DNA from: an uncultured Agrobacterium sp.
GTDB lineage: Bacteria; Pseudomonadota; Alphaproteobacteria; Rhizobiales; Rhizobiaceae
DNA: 64,000 bases
Direction of reading: 5' to 3'
Assembly: GCA_913777615.1 (NCBI GenBank)
Contig: CAJYTK010000022.1
Span: forward strand, 124,001-188,000
Below, piece after piece: positions 56,024 to 64,000 of the stretch. The position numbers and the translations under genes are program-made. The first letter of the stretch is position 1. Each line of letters starts with the position of its first letter. A model generated the notes under the pieces. That model was not told the origin of the DNA, did no database searches, and saw only the letters and a program-made list of their open reading frames with translations.

Positions 56024-56929
56024 ATGCCCGAATTGCCAGAAGTGGAAACCGTTCGACGTGGTCTATCGCCCGTCATGGAAGGCGCCCGAATAGAAAGACT
56101 TCTCCTCACCCGCCCCGATTTGCGTTTCCCTTTTCCGGAAGGTTTTGCCGAACTGGTGGAAGGCCGCGAGATCCTGTCGCTCGGGCGTCGGGCGAAATAC
56201 CTGCTGATCGAACTCGATAACGGGCTCACCATTGTCTCGCATCTTGGCATGTCCGGCTCCTTTCGCATCGAAAGCGAGGCCGATGCGCCCGAGACACCTG
56301 GCGAGACACCCGGAGATTTCCATCACCCGCGCTCCAAGGACGGCAAGCACGACCACGTTATCTTTCATCTGGCGCTTGGAGCACAGAAGACGCGCATCAT
56401 CTATAACGACCCGCGTCGCTTCGGCTTCATGCATCTGGTGCGCCGCGCCGATATCGACCTTTATCCGGCCTTTGCCGGACTTGGCCCCGAGCCGACAGGA
56501 AATGCTCTGAGCGCCAGCTATCTCGCTGGCCGCTTCCGGGGAAAGTCTCAACCGCTGAAGGGCGCTCTTCTCGATCAGAAGGTCATTGCCGGTCTTGGCA
56601 ATATCTATGTGTGCGAAGCCTTGTGGCGCTCCCATCTTTCGCCGCTTCGTGGCGCCGGAACGCTGGTAACGAAGACTGGAAAACCGAAGCCTGCGCTGGA
56701 AGTCCTGACTGAAAACATCCGTGCGGTGATTGCCGATGCAATTGCCGCTGGCGGATCGTCGTTGCGCGATCATATTCAGACCGATGGGTCATTGGGATAT
56801 TTTCAGCATTCATTTTCCGTCTATGATCGGGAAGGCCATGCGTGCCGCCTCCCTGGTTGCGGCGGCACGGTGGAGCGGATCACCCAGAGCGGGCGCTCCA
56901 CCTTCTATTGCGCAGCATGTCAGAGATAG
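56024..56929 (+). CDS. mutM: Formamidopyrimidine-DNA glycosylase
   Basis: A 301-residue base-excision repair enzyme for 8-oxoguanine and formamidopyrimidines. The catalytic Pro2-Glu3 are in [13 protein letters not shown]; the [15 protein letters not shown] strand with the conserved Lys follows. The [18 protein letters not shown] helix-two-turn-helix is near residue 190 and the zinc finger (CRLPGC, then CAAC) ends the protein. The echA-like gene follows 30 bp downstream. Confidence 0.97.
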   Translation: MPELPEVETVRRGLSPVMEGARIERLLLTRPDLRFPFPEGFAELVEGREILSLGRRAKYLLIELDNGLTIVSHLGMSGSFRIESEADAPETPGETPGDFHHPRSKDGKHDHVIFHLALGAQKTRIIYNDPRRFGFMHLVRRADIDLYPAFAGLGPEPTGNALSASYLAGRFRGKSQPLKGALLDQKVIAGLGNIYVCEALWRSHLSPLRGAGTLVTKTGKPKPALEVLTENIRAVIADAIAAGGSSLRDHIQTDGSLGYFQHSFSVYDREGHACRLPGCGGTVERITQSGRSTFYCAACQR

Positions 56930-56959
56930 AGCCAGGAAGTCAGGGAGAGGACAACAGCC

Positions 56960-57733
56960 ATGGATTACGAAACCATTATTGTCGAGAAGCGCGACGCTGT
57001 CGGTATCGTTACGCTTAATCGTCCGAAGGCGTTGAACGCGCTCAACTCTACGCTCTTGAAAGAGCTGCGCCATATTCTCGCAGCCTTCTCGGTGGATGAC
57101 TCCATCGGTGCAATCGTCATCACCGGGTCGGAGAAGGCATTTGCCGCGGGCGCTGACATCAAGGAAATGAGCACGCTCGATTTTGTCGATGCCTATCTCG
57201 GTGATTTCTTGGGTGGGTGGGACGATGTGGCAGACAACCGCAAACCTGTGATCGCCGCCGTCTCGGGATTTGCCCTTGGCGGAGGATGCGAGCTTGCCAT
57301 GATGTGCGACTTCATCATCGCATCCGATACGGCAAAGTTCGGCCAGCCTGAGATCACGCTTGGCATCATTCCAGGCATGGGCGGATCGCAACGCCTGACG
57401 CGTGCAGTCGGCAAGGCAAAGGCGATGGATCTGGTGCTGACCGGGCGCAAGATGGATGCAGCCGAGGCCGAGCGTGCGGGCCTTGTTTCGCGCATCGTTC
57501 CCGCCGACAGGCTTTTGGATGAAGCGGTCGAAGCGGCCACGACAATATCATCGCTCTCGCGCGCATCTGTGCTGATGGCAAAGGAAAGCGTCAACCGCTC
57601 CTTCGAGGTTTCATTGTCAGAAGGACTGAGGTTCGAGCGGCGCCTCTTTCAGTCTCTTTTTGCCACACAAGACCAGAAAGAAGGCATGGACGCGTTCATA
57701 GAGAAGAGAAAGCCCCTGTTCCAGAACCGATAG
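56960..57733 (+). CDS. Enoyl-CoA hydratase
   Basis: A 257-residue crotonase-fold enzyme. The oxyanion-hole segments are [11 protein letters not shown] near residue 62 and [15 protein letters not shown] near 105, and the two catalytic glutamates are in GCELAM and [11 protein letters not shown], so it is a true hydratase of short/medium 2-enoyl-CoA in fatty-acid oxidation. It ends with the usual [15 protein letters not shown] basic tail ([12 protein letters not shown]). It is co-directional with mutM and conserved at this place in Rhizobiaceae. Confidence 0.93.
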   Translation: MDYETIIVEKRDAVGIVTLNRPKALNALNSTLLKELRHILAAFSVDDSIGAIVITGSEKAFAAGADIKEMSTLDFVDAYLGDFLGGWDDVADNRKPVIAAVSGFALGGGCELAMMCDFIIASDTAKFGQPEITLGIIPGMGGSQRLTRAVGKAKAMDLVLTGRKMDAAEAERAGLVSRIVPADRLLDEAVEAATTISSLSRASVLMAKESVNRSFEVSLSEGLRFERRLFQSLFATQDQKEGMDAFIEKRKPLFQNR

Positions 57734-57836
57734 CGCCGGTCCGCGCAGGTGGGCGACGGTTACGACTGACGAGTTCCCTGCGACTTCAGCTCACTGAGAA
57801 GGATTCGGAATCTCGGGTGTTTTTATGCAAAACGCG

Positions 57837-57864
57837 TTGACGGGCAGCGGCTTTAGGGTTATAT
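57837..57864 (+). promoter_or_regulatory. Promoter for rpsT
   Basis: TTGACG (57837-57842), 16 bases, TTATAT (57859-57864), about 127 bp before the rpsT start codon. A near-consensus housekeeping promoter suited to a ribosomal protein gene. Confidence 0.6.
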
Positions 57865-57991
57865 GCCCGCCCACGGTTAGGGAACGCCATCCGGCTCGTC
57901 CCAGTTACTCCCGCACTTTTGGAACATGAGGTCTTCGAACGACCCTATCCTGTGGTTGCGGATTTTGGTTTGAATTCGAAGAGAGGCATAC

Positions 57992-58258
57992 ATGGCCAAT
58001 ACAACTTCGGCGAAAAAGGCGACTCGCAAGATCGCTCGCCGTACCGCAGTCAACAAGGCTCGCCGTTCGCGCGTCCGCGGTTTCATTCGCAAGGTCGAAG
58101 AGGCCCTGGCAACTGGCGACCTCGCAGTCGCGACGGAAGCCCTCAAGGCTGCACAGCCTGAGATCCAGCGCGCTGCCACGAAGGGCGTCATGCACTTCAA
58201 CACTGCATCGCGCAAGGTTTCTCGTCTGGCTCAGCGCGTTAAGGCTCTTTCGGCCTAA
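57992..58258 (+). CDS. rpsT: 30S ribosomal protein S20
   Basis: An 88-residue, very basic helical protein that binds 16S rRNA. It starts [19 protein letters not shown] and has the family's Ala/Lys/Arg-rich composition throughout. The leader of about 120 nt leaves room for autoregulation, which is known for S20 in other bacteria. A strong terminator follows. Confidence 0.97.
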   Translation: MANTTSAKKATRKIARRTAVNKARRSRVRGFIRKVEEALATGDLAVATEALKAAQPEIQRAATKGVMHFNTASRKVSRLAQRVKALSA

Positions 58259-58278
58259 TCCGGCTAAGACAATATTGT

Positions 58279-58586
58279 GATTCAAAAGCCTGGCCCTTCG
58301 GCCGGGCTTTTTCCGATTCTAACCGTCCGTTAACGCTTTCACCATTAGCATGACATTTATGCTTCAAACACGTGACGTAAAAAACGTATGAATTTCAAAT
58401 AGTTACAGAAGGTCTTTCAAGGCGCGCCGTCCTGCCGCAGCGGGAGACAGCCACAATTTCGAGTCAAGCATTTTTTTATTTTTTTGCCAAAACAGGCCTC
58501 AAAAATAGCGTGAAAATGAATCTCATTGATTCATAAGCGATTCTCCAAACAGGGTCGCCGCCGATGCAAAACGGCTCCAACGAGTC
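58279..58586. promoter_or_regulatory. Cluster of GANTC (CcrM) methylation sites upstream of dnaA
   Basis: GANTC pentamers start at 58279, 58315, 58461, 58518, 58528, 58539 and 58582: seven in 308 bp, where about one is expected at this base composition. In alphaproteobacteria GANTC is methylated by CcrM, and promoter methylation can time transcription of cell-cycle genes. Confidence 0.6.
58284..58312 (+). terminator. Rho-independent terminator of rpsT
   Basis: A 12-bp stem (58284-58295 with 58300-58311, one G-T pair), loop CTTC, ending in TTTTT. Confidence 0.92.
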
Positions 58587-58660
58587 AATGGCAGATCAGC
58601 TCGGCCACAGAAAAAACGCCATTGATCTCGGTATGCGATCCTGCCTAAATGCATCTCGAC

Positions 58661-58752
58661 AAGGGGCGCGGATATCTATCCACAAGCTATCTCGAAACAA
58701 AGTTCGAAGGCGTCAGCCCCTTGCGGACGGGTTCTTTTCGGACCCGTTTTTT
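58661..58752 (+). ncRNA. Candidate structured small RNA between rpsT and dnaA
   Basis: A closing stem AAGGGGC (58661-58667) with GCCCCTT (58716-58722) encloses a hairpin TCGAA/TTCGA (58692-58696 with 58703-58707). It is followed by a strong intrinsic terminator: 8-bp stem 58727-58734 with 58740-58747, loop TTTTC, then TTTTTT. No protein-coding gene ends here, so the terminator implies a non-coding transcript or a dnaA-leader attenuator. The 5' end is not determined; 58661 is only where structure begins. Confidence 0.5.
58676..58684 (+). promoter_or_regulatory. DnaA-box-like nonamer
   Basis: CTATCCACA matches 8 of 9 positions of the consensus TTATCCACA. Only one such box is evident in the region, so autoregulation of dnaA is more plausible than an origin. 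Confidence 0.4.
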
Positions 58753-58773
58753 CAAGTCACTGGATATGCTTGG

Positions 58774-58795
58774 CTGCAACCTCGGCAGGTTGCAG
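58774..58795 (+). promoter_or_regulatory. Perfect hairpin in the dnaA upstream region
   Basis: A 9-bp stem (58774-58782 with 58787-58795), loop CGGC, 240 bp before the dnaA start. It could be a leader structure or an operator; no T run follows. Confidence 0.35.
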
Positions 58796-59032
58796 AAATG
58801 TATTCGTGCGGCTTGATGACAAGTGTCCGAGTTGTGATGTGTGAGTATGCGTTGACATGTAGCATGCCTCTTCATGAGGGAGAGGTCACTGGGATAGCCG
58901 GCTCGCGGTGGAAGCCTTGCGCTTCAGGATGGTTTTAGAGGGGCCATCTTAACGGGGACAATAAGAGGGGTATCCCTGGCGGGGCTTTGGAGCTCTGTCA
59001 GGCTATGATTGGCAATTTGAAAGGCGGCAGTA

Positions 59033-60598
59033 ATGCAATTGAATTTGGCAATGGGTGCGGTGGCAAACGGGGACCGCACACAGAACGCTTGTGATGCAGT
59101 TGGCAATGATGCCGCGGGGAATACATCTGATATGAAAAACGATGCGCTGTTCGAGCGTTTTAGCGCGAGATTGAAGGCGCAGGTTGGTCCCGAAGTATAT
59201 GCGAGCTGGTTTGCGAGGCTGAAGCTGCATTCGGTGTCCAAGAGCGTCGTTCGCTTCACCGTCCCTACGACATTTCTCAAATCCTGGATCAATAACCGCT
59301 ATATCGACCTGATGACCAGTCTGGTGCAGGCAGAGGACCCGAACGTCCTGAAAGTCGAGATTCTCGTCCGTTCTGCCAGCCGTCCGGTTCGGGCCGCGCA
59401 GCCTGACGACAGAGCGCAGCCGATGCAGGACGTTGCGCCCACGGCACAGCGCGCCAAGCCGTTCATGCCGCCGCAGATATCAAGCACTCCTGCGCAGGCC
59501 AGCACCGCATCGGTGTCGTCTTCGCGCTCTTCGGGTTCCGGACCGCTTTTCGGCTCGCCGCTCGATAGCCGCTTCACCTTCGATACCTTCGTCGAAGGCT
59601 CATCGAACCGCGTTGCGCTGGCGGCCGCAAAGACCATCGCGGAAGCCGGTGCAGGTGCGGTGCGTTTCAATCCGCTTTTCATCCATGCCGGTGTTGGCCT
59701 TGGAAAAACGCATCTTCTGCAAGCCATCGCCAATGCCGCAGTCGACAGCCCACGCAATCCGCGTGTCGTCTATCTGACGGCAGAATACTTCATGTGGCGC
59801 TTTGCCACCGCTATTCGAGACAACGACGCGCTGACGCTGAAAGATACGCTGCGCAATATCGATCTTCTGATCATCGACGACATGCAGTTCTTGCAGGGCA
59901 AGATGATCCAGCATGAGTTCTGCCATCTGTTGAACATGCTGCTCGACAGCGCAAAGCAGGTCGTTGTTGCTGCAGATCGCGCGCCATGGGAGCTGGAATC
60001 GCTCGATCCGCGCGTCCGCTCACGTTTGCAGGGTGGCATGGCCATCGAGATTGAAGGCCCGGATTACGATATGCGCTACGAAATGCTGAAACAGCGTATC
60101 GAGACTGCCCGTCAGGAAGATCCGAGCTTCGAAATCGGCGAGGATATCGTGTCCCATGTTGCCCGCAGCGTCACTGCAAGCGGTCGTGAGCTGGAAGGCG
60201 CGTTCAACCAGCTGATCTTCCGTCGCTCCTTTGAGCCGAACTTGTCCGTCGAGCGTGTGGACGAGTTGCTCGCGCATCTCGTTGGGGCTGGCGAAGCCAA
60301 GCGCGTGCGCATCGAAGACATTCAGCGGATCGTCGCTCGCCATTATAACGTGTCGCGTCAGGAGCTGGTGTCGAACCGCCGCACCCGAGTCATCGTCAAG
60401 CCACGCCAGGTGGCCATGTATCTTGCAAAGATGCTCACCCCCCGCTCCTTCCCGGAAATCGGTCGCCGTTTCGGCGGACGCGATCACACGACGGTGCTGC
60501 ACGCTGTCCGCAAGATCGAGGAGTTGATTTCGGGCGACAGCAAGCTTGGCCATGAGGTTGAGCTGTTGAAGCGACTGATCAACGAAAACAACGCCTGA
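59033..60598 (+). CDS. dnaA: Chromosomal replication initiator DnaA
   Basis: A 521-residue AAA+ initiator. Domain I spans about residues 36-110 ([20 protein letters not shown]), domain II is a Pro/Ser-rich linker (115-175), domain III has Walker A AGVGLGKT (219-226) and Walker B IIDD (280-283), and domain IV ends with the DNA-binding signature [16 protein letters not shown]. The ATG at 59033 has AAAGG at good spacing; a 33-residue extension before domain I is seen in other Rhizobiaceae. Upstream are a GANTC cluster, a possible small RNA and a DnaA-box-like site. A terminator follows directly. Confidence 0.97.
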   Translation: MQLNLAMGAVANGDRTQNACDAVGNDAAGNTSDMKNDALFERFSARLKAQVGPEVYASWFARLKLHSVSKSVVRFTVPTTFLKSWINNRYIDLMTSLVQAEDPNVLKVEILVRSASRPVRAAQPDDRAQPMQDVAPTAQRAKPFMPPQISSTPAQASTASVSSSRSSGSGPLFGSPLDSRFTFDTFVEGSSNRVALAAAKTIAEAGAGAVRFNPLFIHAGVGLGKTHLLQAIANAAVDSPRNPRVVYLTAEYFMWRFATAIRDNDALTLKDTLRNIDLLIIDDMQFLQGKMIQHEFCHLLNMLLDSAKQVVVAADRAPWELESLDPRVRSRLQGGMAIEIEGPDYDMRYEMLKQRIETARQEDPSFEIGEDIVSHVARSVTASGRELEGAFNQLIFRRSFEPNLSVERVDELLAHLVGAGEAKRVRIEDIQRIVARHYNVSRQELVSNRRTRVIVKPRQVAMYLAKMLTPRSFPEIGRRFGGRDHTTVLHAVRKIEELISGDSKLGHEVELLKRLINENNA

Positions 60599-60605
60599 TG
60601 AAGAT

Positions 60606-60637
60606 GGCGCGGCAGGAAATCCTGACCGCGCCCTTTT
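60606..60637 (+). terminator. Rho-independent terminator of dnaA
   Basis: A 12-bp interrupted stem: 60606-60612 with 60626-60632 and 60613-60617 with 60620-60624, one bulged A, then TTTT. Confidence 0.85.
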
Positions 60638-60709
60638 AAACTCCGTATCAGGCGCCAGTCTTTGGTCCGTCGGAGACAAGTCCTTCGATCATCCCGGCAC
60701 TGCCATTGA

Positions 60710-60742
60710 AAAGCCCGCCTATCGTCTCCGATGGCGGGCTTT
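60710..60742. terminator. Bidirectional terminator between dnaA and upp
   Basis: A 10-bp stem (60710-60719 with 60733-60742) plus an inner 4-bp stem, with A-rich and T-rich ends; it terminates the minus-strand upp transcript. Confidence 0.8.
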
Positions 60743-60775
60743 ATGCATGTCGACTATCGAGACTTCAGCCTTCTA

Positions 60776-61405
60776 TCACTTGGTGCCGTACATACGGTCG
60801 CCGGCGTCGCCGAGACCCGGGACGATATAGCCCTTTTCGTTCAGCTTGCGATCGATCGCCGCAGTATAGATCGGCACATCAGGGTGCGCCTCGCGGAAGT
60901 TCTTGATGCCTTCCGGTGCTGCAAGCAGGCAGAGGAAGCGCATGTTCTTCGCGCCGCGCTCTTTCAGCTTTTCGACGGCTGCAATCGAGGAATTGCCGGT
61001 GGCCAGCATAGGATCGACGACGATGATCAGGCGCGCGTCCAGGCTTTCCGGTGCCTTGAAGTAATATTCGACGGCTTCCAGCGTATCGTGATCGCGATAG
61101 ACGCCGATGTGAGAGACACGCGCCGACGGCACGAGTTCGAGCATGCCTTCAAGCAGGCCGTTACCTGCGCGAAGGATAGAGGCAAATACCAGCTTCTTGC
61201 CTTCCAGCACTGGTGCCTCGATGGTTTCCATGGGCGTCTCGATGGTTTCCATCGTGAGGTCCAGGTCGCGCGTCACTTCATAGCACAGCAGCGTGGAAAT
61301 CTCGCGCAACAGACGCCTGAAGCCTGCTGTGGAGGTTTCCTTCTTGCGCATGAAGGTAAGTTTGTGCTGCACAAGCGGGTGGTCGATGACTGTTACGCCG
61401 TCCAT
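60776..61405 (-). CDS. upp: Uracil phosphoribosyltransferase
   Basis: Makes UMP from uracil and PRPP, a salvage step. The 209-residue protein starts [18 protein letters not shown], with [21 protein letters not shown] near residue 75 and the PRPP-binding [15 protein letters not shown] near 130. ATG 61405 has GGAAAGG upstream and fits the family; the frame to 61453 does not. It lies 105 bp after add on the same strand, in a nucleoside-salvage run. Confidence 0.96.
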   Translation of the reverse strand: MDGVTVIDHPLVQHKLTFMRKKETSTAGFRRLLREISTLLCYEVTRDLDLTMETIETPMETIEAPVLEGKKLVFASILRAGNGLLEGMLELVPSARVSHIGVYRDHDTLEAVEYYFKAPESLDARLIIVVDPMLATGNSSIAAVEKLKERGAKNMRFLCLLAAPEGIKNFREAHPDVPIYTAAIDRKLNEKGYIVPGLGDAGDRMYGTK

Positions 61406-61510
61406 GGACGCTGGCCTTTCCTTTTTACTTTTATCTCTGTTCTCTTCGAACAAATGCTGGCTTTTCGCAAGACCGTCCTTCCGGTTTACACCGTGTCTAC
61501 CGGTTTGCCA

Positions 61511-62503
61511 TCAAGAGGCAGCACCTGTCGAAGCATCGAAACGCGCCAGGAGGCGGCTTCTGGTGGCCTCATCGACGAAGGCAGCTTCCAGCGCCGTGCG
61601 GGTAAGCGCATTGATCTCGCCATCGGAGAAGCCGAAGGCATGTCGAGCAATCTCATATTCCTGTGCCAGAGATGTCGCGAAGAATGGTGGGTCATCGGAA
61701 CTGATGCAGGTTCGAACGCCAGCATCGCGCAGTCGCTTCAACGGGTGGCTTTCGAAATCGGGATAGACGCTGAGCGCAATGTTGGAGCCTGGGCAAACTT
61801 CCAACACCGTCCCGAGTTCTGCCAGGCGCTCTACAAGGACTGCATCCTCGATAGCGCGTACACCGTGGCCAATACGCTGGGGCTTCACGAGGTCCAGCGC
61901 ATCGGCGACGCTGAACGCGCCGCAGACTTCGCCCGCATGAATGGTGAGACCGAGACCCGCGTCGCGGGCAATGTCAAAGGCGCGAGCATAGTCGGCAACG
62001 CGCCCCATACGCTCCTCACCCGCCATGTTGAAACCGGTAATCAGCGGATGCTCCACCCTGGCGGCGTATTGCGCAGCGGCAATCACGCTGTCAGGTCCGA
62101 AATGGCGTTCGCCGGTGACAATGATACGCGCTTCGATCCCGGTCTTGTCCTTCGCACGCCGCATGCCCTCGGCTATGCCGGATAAATAGGCATCCGCGCC
62201 GAGCCCGATGCGATCTCCGTGATCGGGAGAAATGATCAGTTCGCTGTAGATGGTATTCTCGCATGCGAGTTCGCTCAAGTAAGCCTCTGCCAGAGCTGCA
62301 TAATCCTCTTCCGTCCTGAAGACCTGCGCCACGTCGTCGTAACAGCGGATGAACTCGGCAAAATCGTTCCAGACATAGGCGCCATCGCGCAGGAACGCGC
62401 TCGTATCAACATTATATTTGCGCGCCTGTTCTAACACGAGAGCGGGCGGCGCCGCTCCTTCCAAATGGCAGTGGATTTCAGCTTTCAACAGATGATGGGT
62501 CAC
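61511..62503 (-). CDS. add: Adenosine deaminase
   Basis: Deaminates adenosine or deoxyadenosine to inosine. The 330-residue TIM-barrel metalloenzyme has the zinc ligands EIHCHLEG (residues 9-16) and IHAGEVCG near 195, catalytic His in RIGHG, and SSDDPPFF near 275. The SSDDPPFF motif (rather than NTDDP) is typical of the bacterial branch. It starts at GTG, overlapping the deoB stop by 4 bp (GTGA), so the two are coupled. Confidence 0.93.
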   Translation of the reverse strand: MTHHLLKAEIHCHLEGAAPPALVLEQARKYNVDTSAFLRDGAYVWNDFAEFIRCYDDVAQVFRTEEDYAALAEAYLSELACENTIYSELIISPDHGDRIGLGADAYLSGIAEGMRRAKDKTGIEARIIVTGERHFGPDSVIAAAQYAARVEHPLITGFNMAGEERMGRVADYARAFDIARDAGLGLTIHAGEVCGAFSVADALDLVKPQRIGHGVRAIEDAVLVERLAELGTVLEVCPGSNIALSVYPDFESHPLKRLRDAGVRTCISSDDPPFFATSLAQEYEIARHAFGFSDGEINALTRTALEAAFVDEATRSRLLARFDASTGAAS

Positions 62504-63720
62504 ATAAAACTCCTGCCGTGCCTTCCGGACGGTATGCTGAGGTGTGCGGCAATGCTCTCGCCAATATCGGCATAGCTTGAGCGAATTCCGATGTTTCTCT
62601 CGCGAATGCCTGGGCCGAAGGCCATGATCGGTACGCGTTCGCGTGTATGGTCGGTGCCTCGCCAGGTGGGATCGCAGCCATGATCGGCAGTCAGGATGGC
62701 GAGGTCGCCCGGCTGCATCTTGCGGTGAATTTCTGGAAGTCGCGCATCGAACATCTCCAATGCCGCGGCATAGCCCGCAACATCGCGGCGATGACCATAA
62801 TGCATGTCGAAATCGACGAAATTGGTGAAAACGAGATCGCCGTTCAGAGCTTCCTCCATGGCCTCAAGCGTCGCGTCCATCAAGGCCTCGTTGCCATTTG
62901 CCTTGATGACACGCGACACGCCCTGATGGGCATAGATATCGCCGATCTTGCCGATCGCCAGCACCTTGCGGTCCCTATCGACCAGACGATCCAAAAGTGT
63001 CGGTTCAGGCGGCAGCACGGAAAAATCCCGCCGATTGCCGGTACGCGTAAAGGTCGCCGATGTCTCCCCGATAAAGGGGCGAGCGATAACGCGCCCGATA
63101 TTCAAGGGGTCGAGAATTTTTCGAACCACTTCGCAATGGGCGATCAAACGATCAAGGCCAAAATGGCTCTCATGCGCGGCAATTTGGAAGACCGAGTCCG
63201 ACGAGGTGTAGCAGATGGGCTTTCCAGTGCGGATATGCTCCTCACCAAGGCGGGCAATGATGTCGGTGCCGGAGGCATGACAATTCCCCAGGATACCGGG
63301 CACTTCGCCCTTCTCACAAATCTCATCGACCAGTTCGGACGAAAAGGCTTCCCCCTCGGTCGGGAAGTAGCCCCACTCGAAACGGACTGGTGTTCCGGCA
63401 ATCTCCCAATGCCCCGAGGGAGTATCCTTACCCTTGGAAACTTCGTTAGCGCAGCCGTGCAAGCCGTAAATCCTTTCTGGCGGCGGCATTCCGGCCAGAC
63501 TTGTGCCGCTCGCAAGCCTCGCAATCTCAAGCAAGCCAAGCGCTGACATGTTCGGGAGCTTGAGCGGGCCCGATCTCAACCCCGCTCTATCAGCCGCACC
63601 TGCGGCGCAGAATTCGGCGATATGGCCGAGCGTATTCGAGCCAAGATCTCCATAATGCTCGGCATCGGGCGCACCGCCCACGCCAAAAGAATCGAGAACA
63701 AGCAGAAATGCGCGGGCCAT
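62500..63720 (-). CDS. deoB: Phosphopentomutase
   Basis: Interconverts ribose 1-phosphate and 5-phosphate (and deoxyribose forms), linking nucleoside breakdown to central metabolism. The 406-residue alkaline-phosphatase-fold protein has [19 protein letters not shown] at the N-terminus (metal and phosphorylated residue region), [13 protein letters not shown] near residue 95 with the acceptor Thr, and the [20 protein letters not shown] metal site near 335. First of the deoB-add-upp run. Confidence 0.96.
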   Translation of the reverse strand: MARAFLLVLDSFGVGGAPDAEHYGDLGSNTLGHIAEFCAAGAADRAGLRSGPLKLPNMSALGLLEIARLASGTSLAGMPPPERIYGLHGCANEVSKGKDTPSGHWEIAGTPVRFEWGYFPTEGEAFSSELVDEICEKGEVPGILGNCHASGTDIIARLGEEHIRTGKPICYTSSDSVFQIAAHESHFGLDRLIAHCEVVRKILDPLNIGRVIARPFIGETSATFTRTGNRRDFSVLPPEPTLLDRLVDRDRKVLAIGKIGDIYAHQGVSRVIKANGNEALMDATLEAMEEALNGDLVFTNFVDFDMHYGHRRDVAGYAAALEMFDARLPEIHRKMQPGDLAILTADHGCDPTWRGTDHTRERVPIMAFGPGIRERNIGIRSSYADIGESIAAHLSIPSGRHGRSFM

Positions 63721-63801
63721 GCTTCACCATGAAAGTCGCGACAGGATTATCGCTTTGCAGCGCCGATATATAGAACACCACAAAGGAAAAGGTGAAACGC
63801 T

Positions 63802-64000
63802 TTATTGGGAAGGACCGTCCGCGTCATTCCCCTCATTACGCTTCGGCGCATTCAGATTGCGCGTCACGTACCAGCCCGCAGCAACGGTCATTGCGGCCAG
63901 AACGTACCACGTGATCGCATAGGAGAGATGGTTGTTTGGAAAGGTCAGCATGGTCTTGCCGCCGATCGGCAGGCCGCCCGGATTCGGTGTCGCATCGGCA
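63802..64000 (-). CDS. SURF1 family protein, C-terminal fragment (cut by window edge)
   Basis: The reverse strand from the window edge to a TAA at 63804-63802 encodes 65 residues in one frame: a PGGLPIGGK segment, then FPNNHLSYAITWYVLAAM, which is the conserved C-terminus of SURF1 with its last transmembrane helix (ITWYVLAAMTVAAGWYV) and a hydrophilic tail. SURF1 assists cytochrome c oxidase assembly in the membrane. The start lies outside the window. The 81 bp between it and deoB hold no gene. Confidence 0.85.
   Translation of the reverse strand, partial: ADATPNPGGLPIGGKTMLTFPNNHLSYAITWYVLAAMTVAAGWYVTRNLNAPKRNEGNDADGPSQ

Noticed and set aside
58564..58938. 124-codon open frame upstream of dnaA
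   Set aside because: It runs straight through a strong intrinsic terminator, has no ribosome-binding site and no coding-like composition; the region is better read as regulatory or non-coding RNA.
58320..59032. Possible replication origin next to dnaA
   Set aside because: There is an A/T-rich tract (about 58470-58487), but only one imperfect DnaA box could be found, and in Rhizobiaceae the origin is usually not beside dnaA. GC-skew analysis of the whole chromosome would decide.
1..64000. Accessory island, prophage, CRISPR array, tRNA or insertion sequence
   Set aside because: Gene content, order and apparent composition are core throughout; no transposase, integrase, phage gene, regularly spaced repeat array or tRNA cloverleaf was seen.

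Overview
This is an ordinary stretch of core chromosome from an alphaproteobacterium, most likely Rhizobiaceae (Agrobacterium/Rhizobium/Allorhizobium type). The evidence is moderately GC-rich coding sequence, the paired ornithine-lipid genes olsA and olsB, a PraR-type regulator beside metK, a Mur-type Fur, lptCAB-rpoN-hpf-ptsN synteny, and mutM - enoyl-CoA hydratase - rpsT - dnaA synteny. I see no prophage, insertion sequence, CRISPR array, tRNA, rRNA or biosynthetic island. Nearly every base is in or next to a housekeeping gene, and I found no plausible undescribed multi-gene system. The interesting material is regulatory and lies in the intergenic gaps.

Layout. 1-9.3 kb: argB, a DMT-family transporter, a HAD pyrimidine nucleotidase, a secreted EF-hand protein, a DUF1150/Hsp20 pair, a nucleoside hydrolase, a LOG-type protein, then dapD-dapE and a small membrane protein (lysine/peptidoglycan precursor supply). 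9.3-16.2 kb: def-fmt-truA on the minus strand, rmuC, a ribokinase, nudK, a DeoR regulator and trmB. 16.3-28.6 kb (minus strand): metK, praR, lnt, corC, ybeY, phoH, miaB, olsA, fur/mur, rimI, tsaB, a NifU-type Fe-S scaffold and a universal stress protein. 28.8-43.1 kb (minus strand): trpS, a VOC protein, murJ, glnD, mutS, olsB, lspA, two methyltransferases, a LapA-domain protein, ihfB and sppA.

43.5-48.7 kb (plus strand): lptC-lptA-lptB (LPS transport), rpoN, hpf and ptsN. 48.7-53.4 kb: hrcA-grpE on the minus strand, diverging from rph-rdgB-hemW. 53.4-60.6 kb: ubiB/ubiE diverging from mutM, then enoyl-CoA hydratase, rpsT and dnaA. 60.7-64 kb (minus strand): upp, add and deoB (nucleoside salvage), then the C-terminal end of a SURF1 protein cut by the window edge.

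Regulatory signals read directly from the sequence: a heat-shock-type promoter and ROSE-like RNA thermometer before hsp20; an Irr-box (ICE)-like site before the NifU-type gene; a PHO-box-like site before olsB; a LexA-box-like site before rmuC; helically phased repeats before the deoR-type gene; a cluster of GANTC (CcrM) sites and a terminator-ended structured RNA candidate between rpsT and dnaA; and a five-copy dispersed palindromic repeat family in intergenic DNA. All of these are pattern matches made by eye and need computational or experimental confirmation.
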